Of a stretch of 64,000 nt of DNA, positions 56,858 to 63,394 are shown piece after piece. Made by a program: the position numbers and the translations under genes. Below the pieces are notes generated by a model. That model had not been told where the DNA came from. It worked only from the letters and a program-made list of their open reading frames with translations, and made no database searches. Location of the stretch: NCBI RefSeq assembly GCF_901875635.1, contig NZ_CABFMN010000086.1, positions 1-64,000 of the forward strand, given 5' to 3'. The first letter of the stretch is position 1. Each line of letters starts with the position of its first letter. Source of the DNA: Xylophilus ampelinus (GTDB taxonomy: Bacteria > Pseudomonadota > Gammaproteobacteria > Burkholderiales > Burkholderiaceae_C).

Positions 56858-58075
56858 TCAGCCGCCTGTGGTCTGGAATGACCAGGGTGAGGACTTCGGC
56901 ACCCGAGGCTGCGCCTGAACGTCGCCGCCGGTGGCCACGGCCGCGGCGGGCTTGTCGCCGACTTTGCGCGTGCCGTCGATCACGACCGGGCCGCCGGCAC
57001 CTGGCCCGCCGCCCACAGCCGCGCCAGCAGCGCTAGCCGGGCCTGCGGGCGCGTTTTGCGGCTTCGCCATCGCCTGCTGGCCTTCCGGGTCGAAATCGAG
57101 CCACAGGCCCGTTTTGACAATCTGCGCGCAGATCTCCTTGCTCGTGGCGTAGCTGGTGGCGTCCTGCGTGTAGCAGCTGCACCGGTCGCCCATCTGCACG
57201 CAGGCGGCCGGCACTGGCACGCGCTTCGGCTTGGTCAACTCGTCGTAGGCCGGCGCGGTGTGGCGCAGGCCAGCCAGGCGCGGCCGGTAGTTGTCGACGT
57301 ACTCCGCCACCGTCTTCGGCTTGGCCGCGCCCTCGGGCTTACCCTGGACCATATTCAGGCCGGCTTTGTCGCTCATCGGGTCGGTCTTCTTGGCGCTCTT
57401 GCCGATGCTGGAAACGCCGAACCACAGCAACAGCGGCACCAGGATAACGCAGGCCAGCAACACGAAGAGCTTGAACGGGATCCGCACCTTGCCGGTGTGC
57501 AGCGTCGCGCTGTCGTACCAGCTGTACACCTCGGTGGGAGCCGTCCGGGTCTTCGTGTCTGCCGTCTTGCCGCTCCCGGCTTGCTCGCACTGCAAGTTGA
57601 CCGCGTCCCACTGGAGCTGATTCACCATCGGCGCCGCGCCACCGATCCGCTTCAGGTGCTGGTGCCAGCCCGGCGCCTGCACGAGCTTACGCACGAAAGA
57701 GTCGATGTTGCCGGGGTGCTGCGTGAGCAGGAAGAAATCGAAGCCGCGCGATCGATGCTCGGTGAGCTGCGCGATGTGCGCCGGTGGCTTCTGGCTGGCG
57801 GCTCGCTGCGGCAGGTCGTAATGGCACTCGTCGATCAAAAAGATCGTGCCCGCCGTCTGCTGCGGCCACTCCTCGAAGTGGATGCCCTTCCAGCCGAACT
57901 CCTCGATGGTCTTTGGGTAGAGGTTGCTGTACGGCGTATTGGGCTTCTCTGGGTGATCTGCCGGCCGCAGGTTGAAGCACACCGGCCGCCCGGTCTCCAG
58001 CTGGAGCGCACGCACGTCCTTGAGGGTCAGCGCGGTCTTGAAGGTGCCGTTACCACCGGTGCGCAGGTAGAGCAT
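56858..58075 (-). CDS. zot: Zot-family phage assembly ATPase (pI-like)
   Basis: Inner-membrane ATPase that drives virion extrusion, 405 residues. N-terminal P-loop GGNGTFKT at 7-14, Walker B FLIDECH near 80, one transmembrane helix (IPFKLFVLLACVILVPLLLWFG, about 205-226), and a periplasmic domain ending in a Gly/Ala/Pro-rich tail. Last gene of the leftward operon, 3 nt after pVI. Confidence 0.95.
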   Translation of the reverse strand: MLYLRTGGNGTFKTALTLKDVRALQLETGRPVCFNLRPADHPEKPNTPYSNLYPKTIEEFGWKGIHFEEWPQQTAGTIFLIDECHYDLPQRAASQKPPAHIAQLTEHRSRGFDFFLLTQHPGNIDSFVRKLVQAPGWHQHLKRIGGAAPMVNQLQWDAVNLQCEQAGSGKTADTKTRTAPTEVYSWYDSATLHTGKVRIPFKLFVLLACVILVPLLLWFGVSSIGKSAKKTDPMSDKAGLNMVQGKPEGAAKPKTVAEYVDNYRPRLAGLRHTAPAYDELTKPKRVPVPAACVQMGDRCSCYTQDATSYATSKEICAQIVKTGLWLDFDPEGQQAMAKPQNAPAGPASAAGAAVGGGPGAGGPVVIDGTRKVGDKPAAAVATGGDVQAQPRVPKSSPWSFQTTGG

Positions 58076-58078
58076 GGG

Positions 58079-58402
58079 TCAGAGCTTGAAGAAGCGTTTG
58101 AAGGCCAGCGCGCCGGCCGCGTTGCGCACGGCCGTCATGCTCAGCCTGGCGGTATACGCCGACGTGATCACGCTGATCGCGTTGCCAACTTTCATGAACC
58201 CGAGCAGGTTCACCAGCTCGGCAGACAACCCACCGAAGTTAGACAGCGCCTGACTCTTGAGGTAGGCCAGGCTGATATCCATACCGGTGTACGTGATGAC
58301 ACCGATGCCCAGCCCGATCAGGACCTGCGTAGCGATGCTGCCGGCGACGAACCGCAGGCCACCGAAGATCGCGGCCATGAGCCACGGGATAAAGGCGGGC
58401 AT
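58079..58402 (-). CDS. pVI-like minor coat protein (DUF2523 type)
   Basis: A 107-residue protein with about three hydrophobic helices, matching the size and place of inovirus pVI-like proteins between pIII and Zot. Its ATG overlaps the pIII stop (TAATG). Expected at the virion end that leaves the cell last. Confidence 0.85.
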   Translation of the reverse strand: MPAFIPWLMAAIFGGLRFVAGSIATQVLIGLGIGVITYTGMDISLAYLKSQALSNFGGLSAELVNLLGFMKVGNAISVITSAYTARLSMTAVRNAAGALAFKRFFKL

Positions 58403-59880
58403 TACTTGGCTCCCATGACGATGCGAGCGGCCACCAGGTATGAGCAGGCCAGCAGCACCGTGCCCATGTACCCGAGCCAGACGCAGAGCTGCGAGAAGGG
58501 CAGGCTGATCGAGCGGCCCATGACCACGATGGTGCGATCCGTGATGCAGGCGGCGCCGCCGAGTGCATTGCTGCTGTCGAAGTCGCCCGGGCCGATGGTG
58601 ATCTCGCGCTTCGACCCGGCCGGCAGGTCGTTCGTCTGATCGACGCCGGCTTTGCCCTTCGCCTTCATATCGGCGTACGCCAAGCTCTCCTCCGTGTCTT
58701 CCGGCACCTTGTCGAAGAACTGGCAGTTGCGCCGCCACTGCTCCTCGGCCATCGCGTTCAACACCGCATCCTCGCTCACGGCCTTGAAGCCGGCCGCGCA
58801 GTTGCCACCGAACGAAGAACCGGAGCCCTCGCCGCCACACTGAGCGGTGCCCGCACCCGACCCCTTGCAATAACCCGTCTGCGACTGGCTGCTGCTCGAC
58901 GTCGACGAGCTCGTGCACGTCGTCACCGTCTGGCCGTCCTTCGTGGTGGTTCCCTGCGTAGTGCCCGATGGACAACTAGTGTCGCCGGGCTTGTTGATGA
59001 TCACCGTGTTGTTCGTCGTCGTGGTGGTGCACGTGCCGCCGGAGCAGCTCGTCGTCCCGCTCTGCGTCGTCTGAACAGCCGACCCGTCCGGCTTCTTCAC
59101 CTCGCTCGACCCATTGCCAGGCGCCGGCGCCTCGCTCGGCTTGTCGGTCCCGACCGGCGCACACAACGTCACACCGTTGACGGTGCCTGGCTGCTGACCA
59201 GCTGGACACGGCGCCGGCGGCGGCTTGTTCGGCGCGGGCGCCTCAGGAGTAGAGCCGGAGCCCGAACAACTCGCCGGCCGCGACCCTGTGAAATACGACG
59301 TGCCGGAACACTCGTAGACCCCCGAACCGGTACGAAAGCAAATACTCGGCCGCGCATACATGCCACAGGACCCGGCGCCGTTCTCGCAGAAGTTGTAGGT
59401 GGCCTCGCTGCTGGAGCTAGTCCACGTCACGTCCTCGCTAGCAAGTCCCGCCGTTGGACATGCCGCTGGCGGCACGGGCACACACTTGCCCAAATCCGAG
59501 CCAGTACCCTCCACGAACCCCGAGCTGCACTGGCACGCTGAGCCAGCCGGTGTCGAATTGGCCGGGCATTGCGCAGGCACCGACTCGACCGCCAGCGGCC
59601 CATAACCTCCAACCACACACGCCCCTGCGCCGGCACTCCAGTAGATACTCCCCTGCGAAGGCCCATCGGTGTACGTGAACGTACCGCTGATAACGCCGCA
59701 AGCGCTCTGCCCCGACGCTCCATCAGCTGGTCCAGTGAACGTCGGGCTCACGATCAAAGGCACGCCCTGCAGGTTCGCCGTCGTCCATCGACCCCCGGCC
59801 GGCTGAAGCGGCACCGCCGCCGAAGCGCCCCCCGCAGCAACCCAAAGCAACACGCCGATCAAGCGGAGAACATGAGCCAT
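58402..59880 (-). CDS. pIII-like attachment protein (TspB-like)
   Basis: A 492-residue protein with a signal peptide (MAHVLRLIGVLLWVAAGGASA), a Cys-rich N-terminal region, a long Ser/Thr/Gly/Pro-rich middle (about 190-340) and a C-terminal transmembrane anchor (LCVWLGYMGTVLLACSYLVAARI). Size, order and architecture fit the host-receptor-binding minor coat protein. Confidence 0.88.
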   Translation of the reverse strand: MAHVLRLIGVLLWVAAGGASAAVPLQPAGGRWTTANLQGVPLIVSPTFTGPADGASGQSACGVISGTFTYTDGPSQGSIYWSAGAGACVVGGYGPLAVESVPAQCPANSTPAGSACQCSSGFVEGTGSDLGKCVPVPPAACPTAGLASEDVTWTSSSSEATYNFCENGAGSCGMYARPSICFRTGSGVYECSGTSYFTGSRPASCSGSGSTPEAPAPNKPPPAPCPAGQQPGTVNGVTLCAPVGTDKPSEAPAPGNGSSEVKKPDGSAVQTTQSGTTSCSGGTCTTTTTNNTVIINKPGDTSCPSGTTQGTTTKDGQTVTTCTSSSTSSSSQSQTGYCKGSGAGTAQCGGEGSGSSFGGNCAAGFKAVSEDAVLNAMAEEQWRRNCQFFDKVPEDTEESLAYADMKAKGKAGVDQTNDLPAGSKREITIGPGDFDSSNALGGAACITDRTIVVMGRSISLPFSQLCVWLGYMGTVLLACSYLVAARIVMGAK

Positions 59881-59918
59881 GCCGCCCCCAGGATCGCAAT
59901 GATGACGAAGATGCCCAC
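59859..59918 (-). CDS. Possible 19-residue hydrophobic peptide
   Basis: A short frame from a GTG reads GIFVIIAILGAAWLMFSA, almost wholly hydrophobic, and overlaps the start of the pIII gene by 22 bp. A GAGGG lies 10 nt upstream. It could be a tiny virion protein or a leader for translational coupling into pIII, or chance. Confidence 0.35.
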   Translation of the reverse strand: MGIFVIIAILGAAWLMFSA

Positions 59919-59937
59919 TTGCTCTGTTCCCTCTGCG

Positions 59938-59958
59938 AAGCGTCCGACGCGGACGCTT
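59938..59958. terminator. Hairpin between the coat gene and pIII
   Basis: A perfect 9-bp stem AAGCGTCCG/CGGACGCTT with 3-nt loop lies 46 nt after the coat gene stop. No T-run follows, so it may be an attenuator or an RNA stabiliser. Strong signals after gene VIII are typical of filamentous phages and lower expression of downstream genes. Confidence 0.6.
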
Positions 59959-60003
59959 TGAAGAAGAAACCCCGGGTGATCAGGCCGGGGTCCGGGGCGT
60001 CGC

Positions 60004-60246
60004 TCAGTGGATGGCGCGACGGACCCACTTGAAGGCCGCGATGCCCACCACAACCAGCAGCACGGCCGCGCCGATGGTGCCGATCGGGGTCAGCGTGTCG
60101 CTGATCTCCGAGACGACGGCAGTCACGTCGATGGCGGCGTGTGCGGGCAGCGTGGCCACGGCGCCGGCCAGGCCGGCAGCGACGGCCGCAGCCGTCTTGC
60201 GATTCGCGATGCGCTTCACCAGCGCGAGGCGGTCTTGCAGATTCAT
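60004..60246 (-). CDS. Major coat protein (pVIII-like)
   Basis: An 80-residue preprotein: basic N-terminus, hydrophobic signal and cleavage after AHA37, giving a mature protein of about 43 residues. The mature part has an acidic amphipathic N-terminus (AIDVTAVVSEISD), a central hydrophobic helix (GTIGAAVLLVVVGIAAF) and a basic end KWVRRAIH that would face the DNA. This is the inovirus coat layout. Confidence 0.93.
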   Translation of the reverse strand: MNLQDRLALVKRIANRKTAAAVAAGLAGAVATLPAHAAIDVTAVVSEISDTLTPIGTIGAAVLLVVVGIAAFKWVRRAIH

Positions 60247-60247
60247 G

Positions 60248-60481
60248 TCAGTCCTCTTTCTCTTGCTCTGGCCCGGGGGTTTGAATGAGACGGATCAGCT
60301 GCCGGACTCCCCAGCCAACCGCCCACACGGTCAAGATTGCGACCGCGATCTGTGCGCCTTCCTCCGGCGAGAGCTGGAGGGGCGCGAGTGAAAGTTCATG
60401 CACCACCGTGACGGTGCACGCTGCGCTGCATTCGATGAGCTGCTGCGGCTCAGCCACGGAACACCGCTGCGATGACCGCAA
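60248..60481 (-). CDS. Small phage membrane protein
   Basis: Up to 77 residues with one transmembrane helix (IAVAILTVWAVGWGVRQLI) and two Cys near the N-terminus (IECSAACTVTV). Similar proteins stand before the coat gene in other filamentous phages. The start is unclear: TTG at 60481 or GTG at 60457. Ends 1 nt before the coat gene start. Confidence 0.75.
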   Translation of the reverse strand: MRSSQRCSVAEPQQLIECSAACTVTVVHELSLAPLQLSPEEGAQIAVAILTVWAVGWGVRQLIRLIQTPGPEQEKED

Positions 60482-60554
60482 CCGCCGCGGCCGCTGCGAT
60501 GTAGCCGAGCTTGCGCACGAAGGCGCTGCTGAAAGTGCGAGCGAGCCAGCGCAT
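60450..60554 (-). CDS. 34-residue small membrane protein (pVII/pIX-size)
   Basis: MRWLARTFSS..., a basic N-terminus followed by a single hydrophobic helix (GYIAAAAAVAVIAAVF). Its ATG overlaps the previous stop (TGATG) and its end overlaps the next gene. Length and position suit the tiny tip proteins pVII or pIX of inoviruses. Confidence 0.65.
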   Translation of the reverse strand: MRWLARTFSSAFVRKLGYIAAAAAVAVIAAVFRG

Positions 60555-60832
60555 CACGACACCCGAGCCCTCTCGCGCGCGTTGCGCAACGCGATGCGGT
60601 TCCACCGCAGGAACATCCGCTGGCGCAGATCCTCGACGGCGTGCGCACGCTCGGCGAAAGAGCGCTTGGCCCGATGGAGGCGATACATCCTGCTGACCAG
60701 TCCGGGCAGCTGGAAAAGCGCGTTCCCCACAAGCACGCCCAGCACGCCGAGCCCGAACAGGTAGATGCCCGCCAGCTTCAATGCATCGCCCAGCTCGGCA
60801 GCTTCCACCACATGCAGCGGAAGGCAGTCCAT
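60554..60832 (-). CDS. Small membrane protein with basic tail
   Basis: A 92-residue protein with a hydrophobic helix near 20-45 (LAGIYLFGLGVLGVLVGNALF) and an Arg-rich C-terminal half. ATG overlaps the stop of the ssDNA-binding gene (TGATG). Function unknown; likely part of the phage assembly set. Confidence 0.8.
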   Translation of the reverse strand: MDCLPLHVVEAAELGDALKLAGIYLFGLGVLGVLVGNALFQLPGLVSRMYRLHRAKRSFAERAHAVEDLRQRMFLRWNRIALRNARERARVS

Positions 60833-61146
60833 CACTCCACCGCGTCCAGGGTCATGTCCACCGGCGTGACCATGCTGATCTCCCCGGTGTCCTTGTCGGT
60901 GATCTTGAAGGGCTTGCGCGTGTAGCCGCCGAGCTTGGCCGTGACGGTGATCTCGTCGCCTTTCTGGCCGAGCTGCTGCGTGCTGCGCACTTCGACCACC
61001 GAGGGGCGGCTGTAGGCGTCGGGCGCGGGCGTGAGGATGCGGGTGTACCGCTTGCTCTCGTGGCGCCGCACGGCGTCGATCTTGCCCTTGACGATGACTT
61101 CCATCGGCGCGGCTGCGCGCGGCGCCAGGTTCGTGACTGCGTTCAT
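60832..61146 (-). CDS. Phage single-stranded DNA-binding protein (pV-like)
   Basis: A 104-residue protein rich in beta strands, located directly after the replication initiator with overlapping ATGA. Position and size fit the gene V-type protein that coats phage ssDNA before packaging. Assignment rests mainly on context. Confidence 0.75.
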   Translation of the reverse strand: MNAVTNLAPRAAAPMEVIVKGKIDAVRRHESKRYTRILTPAPDAYSRPSVVEVRSTQQLGQKGDEITVTAKLGGYTRKPFKITDKDTGEISMVTPVDMTLDAVE

Positions 61147-62198
61147 GCTCTCATCCTTGATTTCTGGGCCTGCAAGTCCGCCCAGCCGACGCCAGCACTC
61201 CCGCTGGCAGGGTCTACCCGTTTGGGTATCCCGATGACGCGCACTTCCTCGATGAGGTCCTGTGCCGTGGCGCCTGTGACTGCGAGCACCTGGTGGATCG
61301 TCTTGCCGTAGCAGCGCTCCAGGTGGTACGTGAGGTGCGCGAGAGAGGTCTTCGTCTCTTCGCGGATGGTGGGGATTTCCTCGGCCGCGGCTTCGAGGAT
61401 GTGCGCCAGGGCAGGGTAGGCGCCCACGAAGTAGCGATCCGGGTTCGTGAGCACGTCCAGCGGGATGACGCGATCGCGGTTGCCCAACCGCACCTCGTAG
61501 CGCGTCCAGTCGCTATCGAGGTCCTTGAGCTGCTTGCCCTTCTCGTAGACGCAGAGCGTCTTTCCGTTCTTCAGCTTGCCGATGTACACGGTGCGACCTT
61601 TCTTGCCTTCCGCGTGCCACGCACCCTGTGTGTCCAGGTCCGGGTTGCGCCCGCGGCTGATGAATGCACCCTCGTGATAGAGGTCCAGTGCGTCGTCCAC
61701 GGTGTGCTCGCCCTTGAGAAAGTCGGCGGCGATGTCCACCCGTGAGATTTCGGCGCCGAGGTCTTCCAGCAGCTGCTGGAGGCTCGCCCAGTCGTTGACC
61801 AGGCCGCAGCCGCGCCCGTTGAGCTGCAGCAGCCACCGGCCTTTCTGCGACTCGCCGCCGAGCGCGATCGCGCCGACTTCGACGCGCGCGCCGTCTGCCA
61901 GTTGCGCCGTGAGCCTGTGGCGCTCCGTGAAGCCGAACAGGCCACCGTCGAGCTTCGCCGACAGCGTGCCGGCCATGAGGCCATCAACGAAGGCGAGCAG
62001 GCCGCGCACGCTCATCGCTGGCGTGTCAAAGGTGGCGTTCAGCCAATCGATCTTCGACACGTCGCCGTTAGTCGCCGATCGAGGAGAACTTTCCACCCGT
62101 GTTACAGCACGGGCGGAAGCCGCTGGCGCGGCCGGGTCCCGGCGCAGACGCCAAACACCCGCCCCGGCGGATGGGGGGGAGTCGTGGAGCTCGCTCAC
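61143..62198 (-). CDS. Phage replication initiation protein (Rep_trans/RstA type)
   Basis: A 351-residue rolling-circle initiator. Segments like DWLNATFDT (about 50-60), SRVDIAADFLKGEHT, GRTVYIG and TRYEVRLGNRDRVIPLDVL match the replication-initiation-factor family of CTX-type and Xanthomonas filamentous phages. The start is GTG, overlapping the upstream gene's stop. It would nick the plus origin, probably in the 56350-56857 region. Confidence 0.9.
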   Translation of the reverse strand: MSELHDSPPSAGAGVWRLRRDPAAPAASARAVTRVESSPRSATNGDVSKIDWLNATFDTPAMSVRGLLAFVDGLMAGTLSAKLDGGLFGFTERHRLTAQLADGARVEVGAIALGGESQKGRWLLQLNGRGCGLVNDWASLQQLLEDLGAEISRVDIAADFLKGEHTVDDALDLYHEGAFISRGRNPDLDTQGAWHAEGKKGRTVYIGKLKNGKTLCVYEKGKQLKDLDSDWTRYEVRLGNRDRVIPLDVLTNPDRYFVGAYPALAHILEAAAEEIPTIREETKTSLAHLTYHLERCYGKTIHQVLAVTGATAQDLIEEVRVIGIPKRVDPASGSAGVGWADLQAQKSRMRA

Positions 62199-62506
62199 TG
62201 AATGCCCTCCTGGTGCAGCACGAGCGCGCCCTGGCGCCCATAGAACTCCCGCGCCTGGTCAATCAGCAGCGTGTGCGTTGCGCGTCCCCGGACTGGGGAT
62301 GCGATCGCGGGGTCAGAAACCGCGCGAGGGTGGTCTTTGCAGATCCCACCAGTGCGAACCTCGAACTTGTGCAGGCGGCATGACCAATACGTGACCTGGT
62401 GCAGGCCGTTCTCTTCGCCGGCCTGGAGGTGCTTGCAATCGCGGCAGCTCGGCCGCTGCTGCGGCGTCACGTATCCCGCTTCGTCGTGCTTCGCGATGAG
62501 CCTCAT
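62195..62506 (-). CDS. Small Cys-containing phage protein
   Basis: A 103-residue protein with CRDCKHL and a later WSCRLHKFEV...GGICKDH, possibly a zinc-binding fold. Overlaps neighbours on both sides by 4 nt. Its Shine-Dalgarno GGGGAG lies in one arm of an inverted repeat. Function unknown. Confidence 0.75.
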   Translation of the reverse strand: MRLIAKHDEAGYVTPQQRPSCRDCKHLQAGEENGLHQVTYWSCRLHKFEVRTGGICKDHPRAVSDPAIASPVRGRATHTLLIDQAREFYGRQGALVLHQEGIQ

Positions 62507-62751
62507 TGCAGATGCTCCCCAGCTTGGGGACGCACTCCATCTGCGATGAGCTCAGCGGCCAGCTCACGCAGGCGGCACTCGTTGACCAGGTGCTCGTCCT
62601 CGGCCTTCGGCGACAGGGCCGGCGCCCACTGGTGGCACTGCCAGGCGAAGCGAACGTGTCGGAAGCGGCGGACGGTCGGCGACAGATCTGCACCGAAGAG
62701 GCGGACGTGCTCGGCGGCCATGCCGGCGCCGGACTGCTGGTGGTAGCTCAT
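62503..62751 (-). CDS. Small phage protein of unknown function
   Basis: An 82-residue, Arg/His-rich protein starting MSYHQQSGAGM, with overlap of 4 nt to genes on each side. No known family. Confidence 0.65.
   Translation of the reverse strand: MSYHQQSGAGMAAEHVRLFGADLSPTVRRFRHVRFAWQCHQWAPALSPKAEDEHLVNECRLRELAAELIADGVRPQAGEHLQ
62516..62530 (-). promoter_or_regulatory. Inverted repeat masking a ribosome binding site
   Basis: TCCCCAA-G-CTGGGGA (minus strand) is one of three TCCCCRG-n-CTGGGGA-type palindromes in the prophage. Its distal arm contains the GGGGAG Shine-Dalgarno for the gene starting at 62506. Confidence 0.5.
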
Positions 62752-62939
62752 GCGCGGTAGTTCCGCGTGCTGGCCCCGTGCCACTGCGTCACAGAGCCAT
62801 AGAAGCCGCAGGGCTCGCGCAGAACGCGCATCAGACGAAACGGCGCGGGCGCCTGCGCCTTAAACAGCCCAAGCGCCCGATGAGTCAGGTCGACGCCGCG
62901 CCGAACGCCGTGCTGTTCCCTCTGTGCCTCTGCCGCCAT
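62748..62939 (-). CDS. First gene of the leftward phage operon
   Basis: A 63-residue basic protein (MAAEAQREQHGVRRG...) with GGAG 8 nt before its ATG. It overlaps the next gene by 4 nt. No family recognised. Confidence 0.6.
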   Translation of the reverse strand: MAAEAQREQHGVRRGVDLTHRALGLFKAQAPAPFRLMRVLREPCGFYGSVTQWHGASTRNYRA

Positions 62940-62958
62940 TGAGCAACTCCGGTATATT

Positions 62959-62993
62959 TGCGAAAAGCGAAAGTAATAATCGCTTTCGAAATG
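62959..62993. promoter_or_regulatory. Divergent phage control region with inverted repeat
   Basis: The 77-bp region between the leftward operon and the regulator is AT-rich by local standards and contains repeated GCGAAAGCG-like words in opposite orientation (GCGAAAAGCGAAAG, then CGCTTTCG). It is the probable operator of the HTH regulator. Confidence 0.55.
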
Positions 62994-63016
62994 TAGCAGA
63001 GTTTAAGGAATTTGAA

Positions 63017-63322
63017 ATGCTTGTCGAAACCTTGATTGACGTCGCCCGCACGCGCAGCAGGAAGAGCTACAAGGAAATGGCCGAGGACCTGGGCATCAGC
63101 CAGAGCCGCATTTCGCAGTGGAAGAAGGGCCAGTACTGGCCTGGCGCCACCGAGATCGCTTACTTCGCCGCGGAAGCTAACCTCGATGTGCTCGACACGA
63201 TCGCGCAGATCGAAGCCGAAAAAAAACCGACCCTCGCCAGCATCTGGGAGAGGGTCGGTGTTCTTGGCGGAAACGGAGGGATTCGAACCCTCGATGAGGC
63301 TCTACACCCCATACTCCCTTAG
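63017..63322 (+). CDS. Cro/CI-like HTH regulator, 3' end altered by integration
   Basis: An XRE-type regulator (SYKEMAEDLGISQSRISQWKKG, about 15-37), 101 residues as integrated. AAGGA lies 8 nt before the ATG. The last 14 codons after GGNG are antisense tRNA-Ser. The att core is within the gene, so in the excised phage circle the frame would instead continue from 55400 for 21 codons, ending ...EEARQPGLF at a terminator (108 residues in all). It is probably the repressor of the leftward operon. Confidence 0.82.
   Translation: MLVETLIDVARTRSRKSYKEMAEDLGISQSRISQWKKGQYWPGATEIAYFAAEANLDVLDTIAQIEAEKKPTLASIWERVGVLGGNGGIRTLDEALHPILP
63219..63259 (-). terminator. Terminator for tRNA-Ser inside the regulator coding region
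   Basis: On the minus strand ACCGACCCTC and GAGGGTCGGT form a 10-bp stem followed by eight T, 6 nt after the tRNA 3' end. On the plus strand the same bases encode the KKPTLASIWERVG part of the regulator. Confidence 0.88.
63265..63277. repeat. attR, right core of the filamentous prophage
   Basis: TGGCGGAAACGGA, the 3' end of the intact tRNA-Ser read on the plus strand, identical to attL at 55387-55399. Confidence 0.85.
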
Positions 63323-63357
63323 CAGGGGAGCACCTTCGGCCACTCGGTCACGTTTCC
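63265..63357 (-). tRNA. tRNA-Ser (anticodon GCU)
   Basis: A 93-nt class II tRNA: acceptor stem GGAAACG/CGTTTCC, anticodon GCT within CCCCTGCTAAGGGAG, long variable arm, T arm GGTTCGAATCC and encoded CCA. It is kept intact by the prophage, which supplies the same 3' end. Confidence 0.97.
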
Positions 63358-63394
63358 TGAAGCAAGCTCGCATTATGCCAGCTTCCGCGGTGCT

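Larger units (their letters stand above)
55387..63277. mobile_element. Filamentous phage (inovirus) prophage in tRNA-Ser(GCU)
   Basis: About 7.9 kb bounded by 13-bp copies of the tRNA-Ser 3' end. It has the full inovirus gene set: replication initiator, ssDNA-binding protein, major coat with signal peptide, pIII-like and pVI-like proteins, and the Zot assembly ATPase, plus a serine recombinase and a HTH regulator. No secretin (pIV) gene is present. The Ralstonia phage RSM likewise uses a resolvase-like serine recombinase and a tRNA-Ser target. All frames look intact, so it may be active. Confidence 0.92.

Noticed and set aside
62924..63016. Longer regulator starting at 62924
   Set aside because: The extra codons cross the divergent control region; the ATG at 63017 has a good Shine-Dalgarno and starts at the HTH domain.
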